DNA from: Pyropia haitanensis
Taxonomy: Eukaryota > Rhodophyta > Bangiophyceae > Bangiales > Bangiaceae
Reading direction: 5' to 3'
Length of the DNA stretch: 64,000 bases
Assembly: GCA_008729055.1 (NCBI GenBank)
Contig: SDUX01000005.1
Location: 2,476,955-2,540,954, forward strand
Shown here in pieces: positions 31,400-42,091 of the stretch. How positions within the stretch are numbered: position 1 is the stretch's first letter; each line of letters starts with the position of its first letter. Position numbers and translations under genes: made by a program. The notes under the pieces are model-generated. The model did not search any database, was not told where the DNA came from, and saw only the letters and a program-made list of their open reading frames with translations.

Positions 31400-32540
31400 C
31401 AGCGTGGCTGGTCACCCCTCCCTCCGCAAGGCAGCGGCCGCTGCCGCCACGGGGGCAGCTGCGTCAGGGGGCGGCGGCAGCCATTGCCACCGCGGCGATG
31501 GCGGGGGCGGCGGCGCCAGCCGCCACTGCGGCGGCGGGGGCCGTGGCAGCGGCGATAGCGAGCGGTGGCGGCAGAGGCAGCTGACAAAGAAAGTCCGCGA
31601 TTGACGGCAACAGGCAGGCGGCGGTAGCCCGCTGGCCGCGGCAGCCCGCTGGTGGCGGCCGGCAGCAACGGAGGCGCCGGCAGCGGCAGCCGGGCGGCAG
31701 CAACCCGGTGGGGGCGGCGGCGGTGGGGGCGGCGGCCGGGGCAACAGCCCGGGCGGCAGGTGGCCGGCGGCCGGTCAGGCAGGCGGCTGGCGGCGGCAGC
31801 CCGCCAGCGGCGGCAGCATGCTGGCGACGGTAGCCGGCGGCAGCGGCGGCGGCCGGGGGCCGGACCGGCGGCCGGCCGGCGGGTGCGGCCGCCCCCGGCC
31901 AGGGCGGCGGCGGTGGCGAGCGGCCGCGGCCGCCCGCCGCGGCAGCCGCGGCGGCGGCGGCGGCGGCGGCGGCGGGCGGCGGGCGGCGGGCGGCCGCGGG
32001 GGCGGCGGCGGCGGCGGTGGCGCCGGGCGGCCGCGGCCGCCCGCCGCGGCAGCCGCGGCGGCGGCGGCGGCGGCGGCAGTGGCGGGCGGCGGGCGGCGGG
32101 CGGCCGCGGGGGCGGCGGCGGCGGCGGTGGCGGCGGGCGGCCGCGGCCGCCCGCCGCGGCAGCCGCGGCGGCCACGGCGGAGGTGGTGGCAGGCGGCGGC
32201 GGGGGCGATGACGGCGGTGGCGGGGGCGGCGGCGGCGGTGGCGCCGGGCGGCCGCGGCCGGCCGCCGCGGCAGCCGCGGCGGCCGCGGCGGCGGTGGTGG
32301 CGGGCGGCGGCGTGGGCGGCGACGGCCACGGCCTGGGCGGCAGCCGCGGTGGCGGCGCCGGCGGCGGCCACGGCGGCGGCGGTGGCGGGCGGCCGCGGCC
32401 GCCCGCCGCGGCAGCCGCGGCGGCGGCGGCGGCGGCGGGCGGCGGCGGCAGGGACGAAGGCGGGGACGGCGGCAGCCGGCGGCCGCCGGTGGGGGTGGTT
32501 GCGGGTACGCCACCTGGCGCGCGAGCGGCGGGGCCGCCAC
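31400..32540. repeat. ~110-bp GGC-rich minisatellite
   Basis: CCGCGGCCGC (with NotI and SacII-type sites) begins at 31923, 32031, 32141, 32252 and 32393, steps of 108, 110, 111 and 141 bp. The flanks are GGC/GCC simple repeats. Long Ala/Gly/Arg/Pro ORFs run in all frames on both strands, so none is credible. Confidence 0.88.
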
Positions 32541-32911
32541 CAGGCAACGGTAGCCCGCGCTGGTGCGACGCTGCGGCATCCACCCTGTCACAGCTCCCAC
32601 ATTACATGTCCGTGTGAAGCACCGCATGTGTGACAAGCGCGTGCACATCCGCAATTTTGGGCACAACATCGCATATGTGTGATGCACCAGCGGGGGGGGG
32701 CGTAACGAGCTCCGGCGTTACAGGGGGAGCTCCCCCCGTCGGTTGCTCCCAGTACTGGACAAATGCACTCCGCTATGGAGTTGGAACCAGGCATGTACTC
32801 GTTTCTGTAGAGATCGTCGGCACCCCTCCAGGCATGCTGGAGTGGGCTGTCGGGAATGTATTGGGTGTAACTAGTTTCCAAAATTGACCCCCTCCCACAG
32901 TGTGGGGGAGA

Positions 32912-32963
32912 GCACCCACGACGGTTTAGTAGCCCTTCTACTCGACGGATCCGTCGTGGGTCC
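32912..32963 (-). repeat. Hairpin element, copy 2 (inverted relative to copy 1)
   Basis: ACCCACGACGG (32914-32924) and CCGTCGTGGGT (32951-32961) form perfect 11-bp arms. The reverse complement lines up with 18941-18992 over its whole length, including ACGGATCCGTCG and GGGCTACTAA, with about 7 differences. Confidence 0.8.
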
Positions 32964-32969
32964 AGATTC

Positions 32970-33545
32970 TTTGACGTACTGCATGGGGAAATAAGGCTGA
33001 AGGTTCGGGTTCGATGGACATCAAGTGGTTCGGTTCCCTTCCGTGAAATGAACTTGTCCATACTTGTCAATACGCACTTGAAATCGCAGGTAGACACTGA
33101 GGTCTCCCTCAGCATTTCAACGGACAGTTTTCAAGTATGAAAGCAGCGCGGCTTTGAAGGTTGGCCAATTGTTGCTTCGACATTGAGCCTGGACCCGATA
33201 TTAATGCGCTGAAAGAGGAGAGCACTAGGTTAGGAACAGGGGCTTTCAAGCGACCATAATGTGGGCAAGCGTACGGCAGATGATCAAAATTCTGCTTGGC
33301 AACCGCAAGTATTTGAACATGGAGCGTCAGCCGAGCGTATATTTACTTTCTTCGTGGCAGGGCGTATTCTTGAGCGTATATGTTTTTCTCTGATATGAGG
33401 AAGCAACAATTGTCGGACCGGGTGCAGAGAACACTGTTAAGCGTACTTTTTCCCGATGAAACCCCCCGCTAGCGAACATCGCCCACCCACGGTCAGCCCC
33501 ACTTCCCCTCCCACCACGGCTCTGTATAGGACAACATGGCAGCCA
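32970..33545. other. No supported gene
   Basis: Sequence of moderate GC without ORFs of note. Confidence 0.4.
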
Positions 33546-33551
33546 GAAGCG

Positions 33552-33896
33552 TCACATGCAGTCCTCATCGGACGAGGAAGATTGGTCCCCGGTGGCTTGC
33601 CTCTTGCCGCCCAGTGGTATCTCCGCCAGCTTCGCGCTAGCGTCGGGCCCGCTCAGCATTGGCAGCTGCCCCAAGTTCTTAGGCAGTGGTGACACGTCAT
33701 CGCGGATGAAGCAGTGCATCTCGAAGTGCTGCGGCAGCAGCATGGACCGCTGCTCCGTCATGACGGACCCCGCCTGAGAAAAGTCCCGCTCGGACGCCGA
33801 CGAGGAGCCCACAGCTCGCAGCACCGAGCAGGCCACCACAGCCATCATCAGAAGCTTGCCCTGGTTCTGCTTCCAGAAATCCAGAGGGCTATACTT
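33552..33896 (-). pseudogene. hAT transposase last exon (dimerisation domain)
   Basis: An exon of 115 codons follows a CATCAG acceptor (AG at 33897-33898). It reads KYSPLDFWKQNQGKLL, then SSSASERDFSQAGSVMTEQR and LLPQHFEMHCFIRDD, and an Asp/Ser-rich end. This is the hAT C-terminal dimerisation region. The catalytic exons that should lie upstream (higher coordinates) are not found. That sequence is a dispersed repeat instead, so this is a remnant. Confidence 0.8.
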
Positions 33897-33949
33897 CTGA
33901 TGGTAGTGGGCGGCAAATTACAGAGCCTTCTTATCAGTCCACTGTGGCG

Positions 33950-34920
33950 CCCCGTTTCTCTCGGATCTCTCCCGCGAGCGTACATCTCAAATATACAGCC
34001 ATTCTACAAAACACTAGGCACTCACAAGAGCCACCAACAAGAGCCAAAACATAATGCATCGGCACCACGTGGCTAAGGATTCAAAATGACACCAAAAAAA
34101 TTGTTCAACTATGGACGACTTCCGAAGAGGTGACGAATAGTGAGTGCAGACACCAACAGTGTTGACCGCTAGTCGGCGTGTCCAGGCGACAAACTCACCT
34201 CGTGCAAGCAGAGTCCGACGCTATTGCAGGCGTTTGGCAAAACGGAGTAAGCGCGTCCACCTCACGAGACGAAACAACCACCAATCGCACTGATTGCGAC
34301 AGCGCCCAGCCCATATTGCTTGGCCAAGTACTCCGCACGCCTGGCGCGGATCGGGCACCGGTGAAAAGGGACTGGGAACGCGACGAGCGCACGCCAGGAC
34401 CGTGCACCACACCCGCCCGCTGGTCAAGCCTGAAAGCAAATCTGATCGAGTCGGCCGCAGATGGGGAACACGCACTCTTCGAACCGGTCCACAGAACGAT
34501 CGTGCTGCCATTGGGCCGTGACGACGCACGGTCAGTGTACCGTTGCAATTGCCGAAACACCTCCGGTTCGTTCAGGCGCGATTTCATTTTTCTACACGAC
34601 AGCCTTCAGATTGCACCGTTTCTACGGATCTATTCCATCCAACTCCGCGATTCTGGCAGAAGCCTAGATTTATCGTCACGCGTGCTGACTGGGGCGTCGG
34701 AGCGTTTCTCAGCCACACACCGACCAGCGGTAGTGAGATGTAATCATCGTTTGCGTCTCAATTTTTGTCTCTCCATCACATTCCAATGCGCTGGAACCTT
34801 ACCTGGCTCGTCAATTCTGGCAGGCCATTAAATTTCGCGATCTTGCGATTCGAGAGCATCGTCGTTGCCATCGTGGACGTCGCCACCGATGTCGTCATTG
34901 TCGGCACTGCCAGGTCTGTG
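33950..34920. repeat. ~1-kb dispersed repeat, copy 1
   Basis: It matches 54985-55945 in the same orientation. Landmarks are CACTCACAAGRGCCACCAACAA, CCACGTGGCT, GGGCCGTGACGA, CTCAGCCACACACCGA, TCAATT...TCTC and GTCGCCACCGRTGTCGTC. The copies are diverged with indels. The repeat lies right behind the hAT exon and may be non-coding sequence of that element. Confidence 0.7.
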
Positions 34921-34927
34921 ACCAGCC

Positions 34928-34950
34928 TTTTTTTTTTTTTTTTTTTTTTT
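34928..34950 (+). repeat. T23 tract
   Basis: A run of 23 T ends in CCCTG just before the 138-aa ORF. It may be a pyrimidine tract or a retrotransposed poly-A tail on the other strand. Confidence 0.8.
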
Positions 34951-34958
34951 CCCTGCTG

Positions 34959-35375
34959 ATGTTTTCCCTTCCCACGCACCATCCCGCGTTCCGCTGCGCC
35001 CCGCCTCTTTCTCTCAGGCACGCTTCACCTCGGGTTATTCGGCAGCCCCGCGCACCTGCGCGCGGAGCTCTCGTCGACGCGCCTTGTGAGCGATTGGTAC
35101 TTCCTCTCGCTGGCCGCGCAGCGGCAATGCTCCGGACCGCGGAGGCACCTCCTAGTCCTAGCGCCCGCGCCGCTGTGGTCGTCAATCTGCAAGGCGAGCC
35201 CCACCTCAAGACGCTAGCGGACGGACCTGCCGCGGGTCTTCCAGACAAGGTCGCCAGACTTCACGCCAGGGCCGTCCAGGCGGGCGTGGACTGTGTTGAT
35301 GACGGCAAAGTGCCGCACGAGGACCTGATCATTGGCAACCATGGCAAGCGCCTTCGCACGAGCGCAGCGAACTAG
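34959..35375 (+). CDS. Hypothetical 138-aa ORF
   Basis: It starts at ATG 34959, or at a later Met near 35130 (MLRTAEAPPSPSARAAVVV). The second half (KTLADGPAAGLPDKVARLHARAVQAGVDCVDDGKVPHEDLIIG) has a normal protein composition, but no family is recognised. The stop is at 35373. It could be an exon joined to the ORF at 35575, since TTTCTTTCAG and GATGCAG acceptor-like sites lie between. Confidence 0.3.
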   Translation: MFSLPTHHPAFRCAPPLSLRHASPRVIRQPRAPARGALVDAPCERLVLPLAGRAAAMLRTAEAPPSPSARAAVVVNLQGEPHLKTLADGPAAGLPDKVARLHARAVQAGVDCVDDGKVPHEDLIIGNHGKRLRTSAAN

Positions 35376-35574
35376 CGCGCGACGCAGATTGCAAAAACTA
35401 TTCGCATGCTCTTCGCCGGCGCGAGTACCTCTGCCCGTGTGTACGTAGACGTGATTTCTCACTTGTGAGCACTTGGTGTGAGCTTAAGTGTATGATGTGA
35501 ATATGGAGTTCTCTGACCTAACTCGAACTTTTTCTTTCAGATTTTTTTTTTCTTCATGATGCAGTCAAGCTCAC

Positions 35575-35982
35575 GTGAAGGGCCAGCGTGAGTCCGTGGC
35601 CGAGGCACCAGCGGCGGCAGCGGAGGCACCGCCTTTCGGGGTTCGCACGGCGGTGCCTGACGGCTTCGCGCACATGGGACCTGCGGCTCTTGCTGACCAT
35701 CTGACGAACTTGGTCTTCGAGACTGCTTCTGATCCGTATCGTGCGTGTTTCCGTTGCAAGTCAGAAGTCGGCATGGCGAAGCACTTTCTTCGTGATGTGC
35801 CGGTGCTTGGATTTACCATGTCTGTTACGAACGTGGTGTCTGCTGTGCTGTGCGCGAGGGGTGATGATGAAGAGGAAGAGGCTCACCCCAATGTGGGTGA
35901 CCTTCCTGTGGGTCTGCGTCATGTTGTGATGAGCTGGGTGACTCTCCGCTCGTCAGTTAGATTCAGGCCTGTATATGAATGA
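35575..35982 (+). CDS. Hypothetical ORF, possible downstream exon
   Basis: The open frame follows a GATGCAG acceptor-like site. It contains ALADHLTNLVFETASDPYR, ACFRCKSEVGMAKHFLRD, a hydrophobic segment and an EEEEAH acidic patch. No ATG begins it, which favours an exon over a separate gene. The family is unknown. The composition is more protein-like than neighbouring sequence. Confidence 0.35.
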   Translation: MKGQRESVAEAPAAAAEAPPFGVRTAVPDGFAHMGPAALADHLTNLVFETASDPYRACFRCKSEVGMAKHFLRDVPVLGFTMSVTNVVSAVLCARGDDEEEEAHPNVGDLPVGLRHVVMSWVTLRSSVRFRPVYE

Positions 35983-36479
35983 AGCAAATGTATTCGACCA
36001 ACGCGATGCTCGTCCACCACAACGGTTGCGGACCCAGGTCAGCGATACAAATTGTAAAAGGACAAATCAACTTCTCTGAGCCGATCTCGAAGAATCAGCG
36101 TAAGGCAGTAGCGAATACATTCACGTCTGGTGCGGCTCTCATCGATCATGGAAGTCATCCGAAGGAACACAGGAAGGACCCGCGGAGCGATTTTCGAGCA
36201 AGTGAGTGTACAATAAAAGCGACGTTCATGTGCTTCTGGTTGTGCACTGCCGCACACCATGCGAATCTGGGCATAGTCTCAGAATGACCTTGTCATTTAT
36301 GACAGACAACAGTGGCTACCGACTTCGATCCCGAGCGCTTCTCCTTCAACCGTTCATCAAGGGATCGCGCTTGCTCATCACTCGCCGGTTCTCCCAGCGC
36401 CAAAAAATTGGCCGTGTATCACCGACTCATCACTCTTTCAACGACACTGGCCGATGTGCGTAATGCGCTGAAGTTTCAG

Positions 36480-37700
36480 CACTCGAAAATGCGCGATGTC
36501 CGTGTTCATCATGGTCCAGCGCACAAGACGCAAAAAACCATAATTGTCGTTTCCAGAGACTATTCTTAATGCTGAATGTGACTGAATTGGCTGCACCCGA
36601 ATTTCAAGAACAAGCCGGACTGACGATTGAAGTCATGCACATGAGCACCGGTTAAGAGCGCGACAGATTTCAACGTACTTGGCTTCAGATGACTTTTAGG
36701 ACCGCGCCGGACAGCCGATTGGAGCCTCGTTTCAGCGCGAGCCAAATTCACATGAGGAGTTTTATCCGTCAACGATAAAACCACTACGAACTCCATGTGG
36801 TTATCATATGCCACCGCTCCAAGTGCAACAAGAGATTGGCAATGTCTTAGTCACGCTTTTAAGGGTTTCATGTCACTGAACCTGCCAGAGCCTGTTCATT
36901 GCAGGGCGCTGGAGAACCACAAAAAAGTGTGACACGACCATCATATTCAATGTTGGTCCTTCATGGCCGAGCAACGTTCGTATCCTCATTATGGATGTGA
37001 GCCCAGAGGGCGTCGAATGATATCGCTCATTCAGCGACTCAATTTCTTTTTGACCGATATCGCTGTACGCCTATTTTAGGGCGCGCCGGAATGATGATCG
37101 AAGTCAGGTTTTTGAGAACCGCTGTGGAGTCTGAGACGACTTCAATGCTGAGCTGTTTTCCTTTACCTGTCCAAGCACTGCAACGTCTGCGTGCTCATCA
37201 GTGACCACTGCCCTGAGTGCAAACAATATTGCCAGTGTCTCAGAAAGATTTTCAGCGGGTTCATGTGATCTCATTTGCAATAGCTGAATTCCTGGGACGT
37301 GCCAGACCGAAAATTATAAACTGGTGCTTGCCAACCGCTGGGGATGTTGACGACATCTGAATAATGATGAGCGTTCGTCTTTCAAGCGCCAACGTCGTCA
37401 AATCTGTGTATGTTCATCATCGCCTAGCGCACCGAAAGCGGGAAAACATAGTCACCGTCCCAGAAGCAATTATTGATGCTAAATGTTACACAATTTGCTA
37501 CAGCCTCCTTTCTGGGGCTTGTCGAGCTGCCGATTGCTGTCAGCTGCTTGCGAACCGTTGGGGAGCTCAAACTGGTTGTCGTAGTCCAGCCTTCCTCGCT
37601 CGAATGATGAGGCAGCGCGATTTTCGTGTCCTCGTCTCGGACACGTGCTTCGGGCGCCATACACGTGAAGGTTCTAGCCGTTCTAGAAAAACTTAACGTC
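36480..37700. repeat. Degenerate array of ~230-300-bp units, region A
   Basis: Related phrases recur in order: a TGTGCTCAT/TGTTCATCAT block, GCCCTGAGTGCAAACAATATTG-like, GTGTCTCAGA, GACTCAATTTG-like, and GAACCGYTGGGGAG. Units start near 36500, 36800, 36960, 37180 and 37400. The same phrases occur at 49650-50370. There is no coding. The region has clearly lower GC than the rest of the window. Confidence 0.6.
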
Positions 37701-37958
37701 GTTTGATGCGACTGAAGTAGCTTCGTCTCAGTTCCTTAGAGTGTTTCCACCAATGCGAACGATCTGCCTACCATCTTACAGGCAACTTTCGGAATATTCA
37801 TTTGAGCGTCCACGTGGCTGCTGAATTTCGTCTACGCCGATGGGAGCGCAGCACGGGCAAACGTGAGTCCGGTGGCGGCCAGATTCGGGCCTCCGATTCC
37901 GTTTCAGCCCCCAAAGGAGTTGAGGTAGTTGAATCTAACTCTCGAGTGCCACGTACAC

Positions 37959-38038
37959 AAACGAGATGGTCATGACTATCTCGGAAACGATCTAAGGGGG
38001 GGTCGATCGTTTCCGAGATGGTCATGACCATCTCGTTT
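37959..38038. repeat. 34-bp inverted repeat with a nested 22-bp palindrome
   Basis: The arms 37959-37992 and 38005-38038 differ at one base and are separated by 12 bp. The right arm includes CGAGATGGTCATGACCATCTCG, itself a perfect palindrome, so the site can form nested cruciforms. It sits at the boundary between the lower-GC region and the GC-rich flank of Harbinger element 2. Confidence 0.88.
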
Positions 38039-38339
38039 CGGGTTGTGGGAAGGTATATTGGGCTAGAATGGAGTCTAGAACGGGACATTAGAGACATCCT
38101 CAAAAGTTATTTGGTGCAACCCGAAAGCCGCACGGCGGCCGCTCGTCCCGTGCGGAGGTCCCGCGCCGCGAGGTGCCGGCAGGCCCGTCGCCACGCTTGC
38201 TGTGGCGGGCCAGTTGCCACGGCTGCTGTGGCGCCTCGCGCCTGTCACACATTCGCGCCCGTCGCAATCCGCGGGCGGCGCCGGCAACCCCGCCCGAGGC
38301 GTGTCCCCGTGTGCATCGGGGCCGGTGGGAATGGCACCA

Positions 38340-38770
38340 GAGAGGGGGGCGGGGCAGGGGTGGCGACAAGCGGCTGTGCTGCGGCGAGGCAGCATCGGCC
38401 GCGGCCCCGCGCGAGAGTGCAGTTCATGGGCGCGGCGAGCGGGGGCGGGCTGTGTGGGGGGGGGTGGGGAACCTGCGGCCGTGGCGTGTCGGCCGCGGCC
38501 CGACCGAGGAGCATCATTCCCGGACGTGTGGGGGGGGGGGGACGCCCCTACGGGCGCGTGCGGCGGGGGTGGCAACCAGCGGCCGTGCCGTGTCGGCCGC
38601 AGCCCCGCCGGAGAGCATCGCTCTGAGAGGTGTGGGGGGGGGCGGGCGTCACGTGGGAGGCGTCCGTGGAGGGGTGGCATAAGCGGCCATGGCGCGGCCG
38701 AGCAGTGTCGGCCGCCCCCGCATGAGCGCTGCTCAGGTGGTCTGGGACGGGAGGGTGGGGGTCGGCACGG
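38340..38770. repeat. ~105-bp minisatellite upstream of Harbinger element 2
   Basis: Blocks of GGTGGCRACMAGCGGCCGTG plus TGTCGGCCGC recur near 38353, 38466, 38569 and 38673, with a GAGCATC and G-rich tail in each. The unit length varies between about 103 and 113 bp. Confidence 0.75.
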
Positions 38771-39158
38771 GGGTATTGTGGGGGTGCCGGCTCACGAGGG
38801 CCGCTACGTGGCGGCCCCCGTGGCCCCCCCCCACCCTCGACCCTGTTTCGCCCGTGCCTGGTGTGGGAGGGGGGGGATTGGGTGCCACCGGGTGCACGGT
38901 GTGTACCGAGAGGCACGCGCAACGCCGTTACCCGGTCGCAGTCGCCGTCGTCGCGACCATCCCCATCGCCGGCACTGCTTCCGCGTCCATCTCTCGCTCC
39001 GGCACCGCCGCGATCAACACCATCCCCACCACCACGACGGACACCACCGCGGCCACCACAGCCGCCATCACCACCTGCACGTGAGTGGCACTGTTTTGTC
39101 GCCAGCGGCGCCATCGTGAACGTGTCGGCCGCCCTGTTTTCGCTCGAGGGGCCACGCC

Positions 39159-40831
39159 ATGAGCCCGCCCCTCCCCGCCGTCGATCAAGAGGCGTGAGAG
39201 GTGTCTGAGGGGTCGGCCGACGAGACGCGCGCCGCTGTGCTTGCGTCACAGCTCTCTCCTCGGCGGCGGCGACACTACGTGGCGCTGCTGGGCGCCGTGG
39301 CGCGGCGCCGACGTCGCGGCGGGTCCGTCCCCGGCCGCCGGTCCAACCGCCCGCGTGGTTTCGATGGGGGCTTCAATAGCATTCTTCGTGACTAATTTGG
39401 CGCGGACGGGTGCCCGCCTGTGTACGGCGAGGCAGATTTTGAAACGCGCTTTCGTGTGCCCCGGAATGTTTTTATGGAGATATACGACGTCGTGAAGGAT
39501 CTTCCCTACTGGAAGCGGACGGTCAACGCAACTGGGCAGCCACAGGCGCATGGACTGCAGAAGGTGGTCGCTGCTTTTCGCGTGCTGGCGTACGGCGAGG
39601 CCGCGGATCGGCCTAACGAGTACCTGCGCCTAGCGAAGTCAACAACGGCGGTAACGACGCAGATGCTAGTCGACCATATGGTGGACAACTACGAGTGCTC
39701 TTACTTGCGGCCACCCACTATGCAGGAGATGGCCCACATCCTCGACCGTATCGCGGCACGGGGCATGCCAGGCTGTATGGGCAGCATTGACTGCTCTCAC
39801 TGGGCCTGGCGCATGTGCCCCAAAGCGCTTGCAGGCCAATACCAAGACTACAAGAAGCGACGCTCTGTGGTTATGGAGACGGTTTGTGATGAGGACCTTT
39901 TCATCTGGCATTTCTTTTTTGGCCCGCCTGGGAGCCACAACGATCTCAACGTGTGGAGCCAGTCCCCGCTGTGTATGGACATCACCAGTGGACAATGGCC
40001 CCCGGACATGTTTGAGTACACACTGAACGGCCGGACCCGTCGCTTACTGTACTGTTTGGCCGACGGTGTTTATCCCCATTTTCCTTTCTTTGCCCGACCC
40101 TTCTCCCGTGCCGCCAACAACTCCCTGAAACGTCGCACGTACAACCGACTGCAGGAAGCACTTCGAAAGGACGTCGACAGCCTGTACGGCGTGCTGACCG
40201 CGCGGTTCCACATTTTGCTCCGGCCTGCCAAATTCCACTCTATCGACCGTATTGTCCGCACTGCCAACGCTGTGGCCATCTTGCACAACATGGTCGTCAT
40301 TAACCGTCGGGACGGGTATCTCTCTCGGCGCCGCATCGACGATGCTTCTGGTGAGCCGGGCGCCGCAGCCTCGACGTTGGCCGCGGCGGCTGCAGCAGCG
40401 TTGACGGAGGCCGCGGGGAGTGCCGCCCTGGCGGCGAGCCCAGCCGGTGGGTCTGGCGGAGGTGGGGGGGGGCGGCCGCGGGGAGTGGAACCCTGGCGGC
40501 CGGCTCAGCCGGTGCTTCTGGCGGAGGTGGGGGGGCGGCGGCCGCGGGAAGTGGCGCCCTGGTGGCGGGCACGCCGTGTGGACCTGTCGGTGCTCGTGGT
40601 GCGGGACGGGTGGTCGCAGGCGGTGGATCTCCAGGTGGACGCGGAGGAGCTGAAGCAGTCGACGGTCGTGGTTGCCGTTCAGGCCACCCTGACGACATGC
40701 AGCGGTTGTCCGGCCTGCGGAGCCCGACGGAGCATGAGCGCTTGCAGGACGACCTGGTGGTGCAAATCTGGGCCCATACGAAGGACGCGCTCGCGCCCTA
40801 CCTCTATCGACACAACGACCTCATGCGTTAG
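39159..40831 (+). pseudogene. Harbinger transposase 2, two nonsense codons and a frame change
   Basis: From ATG 39159 the frame meets TGA at 39195-39197 and TAA at 39393-39395. The second replaces the Tyr of the DYFG found in the intact copy (GAC TAA TTT against GAC TAC TTT). From 39420 the catalytic part is complete: GMPGCMGSIDCSHWAW, GPPGSHNDLNVWSQSPL and RLQEALRKDVDSLYGVL. After residue 400 a 65-bp G-rich repeat (three units, about 40413-40590) moves the frame. The expected C-terminal helix (LQDDLVVQIWAHTKDAL) is read in another frame, ending at TAG 40829. The protein is clearly a sister of 23316-24761 at moderate identity. This copy should be inactive, although its element may be mobilised in trans. 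Confidence 0.85.
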
Positions 40832-40849
40832 AGCCTGAACGGCGTCGTA

Positions 40850-40888
40850 AAAGTTTTTTTTTTTCCCTGACGGGTTTTTTTTTTCCTG
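40850..40888 (+). terminator. Double poly-T motif after Harbinger transposase 2
   Basis: A T11 run, CCCTGACGGG, a T10 run and CC start about 20 bp after the stop at 40831. It matches the arrangement at 24802-24845. Confidence 0.5.
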
Positions 40889-41189
40889 ATATCCCGCGTT
40901 TGGAGGGTACCGCCGCTGCGGCAAAGCTGTAGTATCACCGCCTTGGGGCCGGCAGCGGCCGCGAAGTTGGCGGGGCCGGGCCGGGCGGCCACCGCAGTGC
41001 TATCGCGCCGGGCGCGGAGTGAGCGATGTCGCAAGCGATGGCGCAGCCGGCCGCTGCGGCCGCACTTGGGCAACTCGCCGCGCCGCTTGCTGAGCCCGCG
41101 CCGCGGCCGCACCACGATGCTGCTTGCGTGCGCGCGCTGACCGCCCTCCTCGCCAACGCCACCGCCCATGCCCGCAACGACGTCGCGCT

Positions 41190-41880
41190 GTCTCCGAGCG
41201 GCAGCAGCGGCCGGCCTCTCCGCTACATGCTGCGACGACTGCTCGTCGCCCGGCGCAGCCGCATTGCTGCGGTCGCTTGGCCACCCCCCGCCATTCCCGC
41301 TGCCGACTTCGGCCCAAGGGCCGGCATGCTTAAGTGCGGCTGTCACGGCAGGCCGCACCCCCTTTCGCCGCGCCGCGCGCTCCGCGCCCGGGGTGGCCGC
41401 CATGACTGCGCCTCCCGGCCACATCTCGCCACCGCGACGGCCAATGACGGCCCCTGTGCGGCCGTGCTACAGTGCGGCCGTCGCCGCCGGCCGCGCCACC
41501 ATTCGTCGCGCCTCTCACTCCGAGCCCGGCGCGGCGGCACCGCCCTGGTTGTCCGTCCTCGCCCCGCCATACCCGGAGCCCGCCGTCGCCGCCTGGTCGG
41601 GCCGCTCAAGTGCGGCCCCCAACGCCGACCAAGCCGCTACTCGCCGCGCCGCTCGCTTGGCGTGAGGGGCGGCCGCACAGCCGTGCCTGCCCGCCCACGC
41701 CCAACCCACGCCCCGTCCTCCCCGCGGCCGGTGGCGGCCGCCATCGTGGGATGCTCAAGTGAGGCCTGCTGCGGCCGGCCGCGTCGCCACTCGCCGCTCC
41801 GCTCGCTGAGCGCGCGGCGCGGCCGCACTAGTGGCGCTGCTAGGCCGCGCCGCACCCGGCCGGCCCCAGTGCTGTTTTTC
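41190..41880. repeat. ~140-bp minisatellite between convergent Harbinger ORFs
   Basis: GCTCAAGTGCGGCC-like starts recur near 41331, 41468, 41606 and 41751, steps of 137-145 bp, each followed by CGCCGCGCCGC and GCGCGGCGGC blocks. The 347-aa plus-strand ORF over this region (41026-42069) is repeat-derived and not supported as a gene. Confidence 0.75.
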
Positions 41881-42029
41881 ACATGTGGGCGTGTATGGTC
41901 CAGTGCGGCCGCTGCGAGAGCGAAGCATGCGTGGTTTTATTTTCGGCGTTGTCCACGCCGACTGTGTGCATCCTCGCCGACTTGGCCCTCACCGTTTCTT
42001 GCTGTCATCATCGTGGCTGCTAAGTGCTC

Positions 42030-42066
42030 AAGGAAAAAAAACCCCGGAGGGAAAAAAAAAACCTTT
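42030..42066 (-). terminator. Double poly-T motif after Harbinger Myb-like ORF 2
   Basis: On the minus strand it reads GGTTTTTTTTTTCCC, a short spacer, and GGTTTTTTTTCC. It lies 26 bp beyond the stop of the ORF ending at 42092. Confidence 0.5.
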
Positions 42067-42091
42067 TAGGTGTTGCTCGTCTGCCAAAGCG

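Noticed and set aside
31378..32690. 320-400-codon ORFs in all frames
   Set aside because: They come from a GGC-rich minisatellite and are pure Ala/Gly/Arg/Pro, open on both strands at once.
35214..35462. 82-codon minus-strand ORF
   Set aside because: It overlaps the plus-strand ORF at 34959-35375, which has slightly better composition. Neither has a known domain.
41026..42069. 347-codon plus-strand ORF
   Set aside because: It is built from the 140-bp minisatellite and the poly-A/T motif, with Arg/Pro/Ala composition only.
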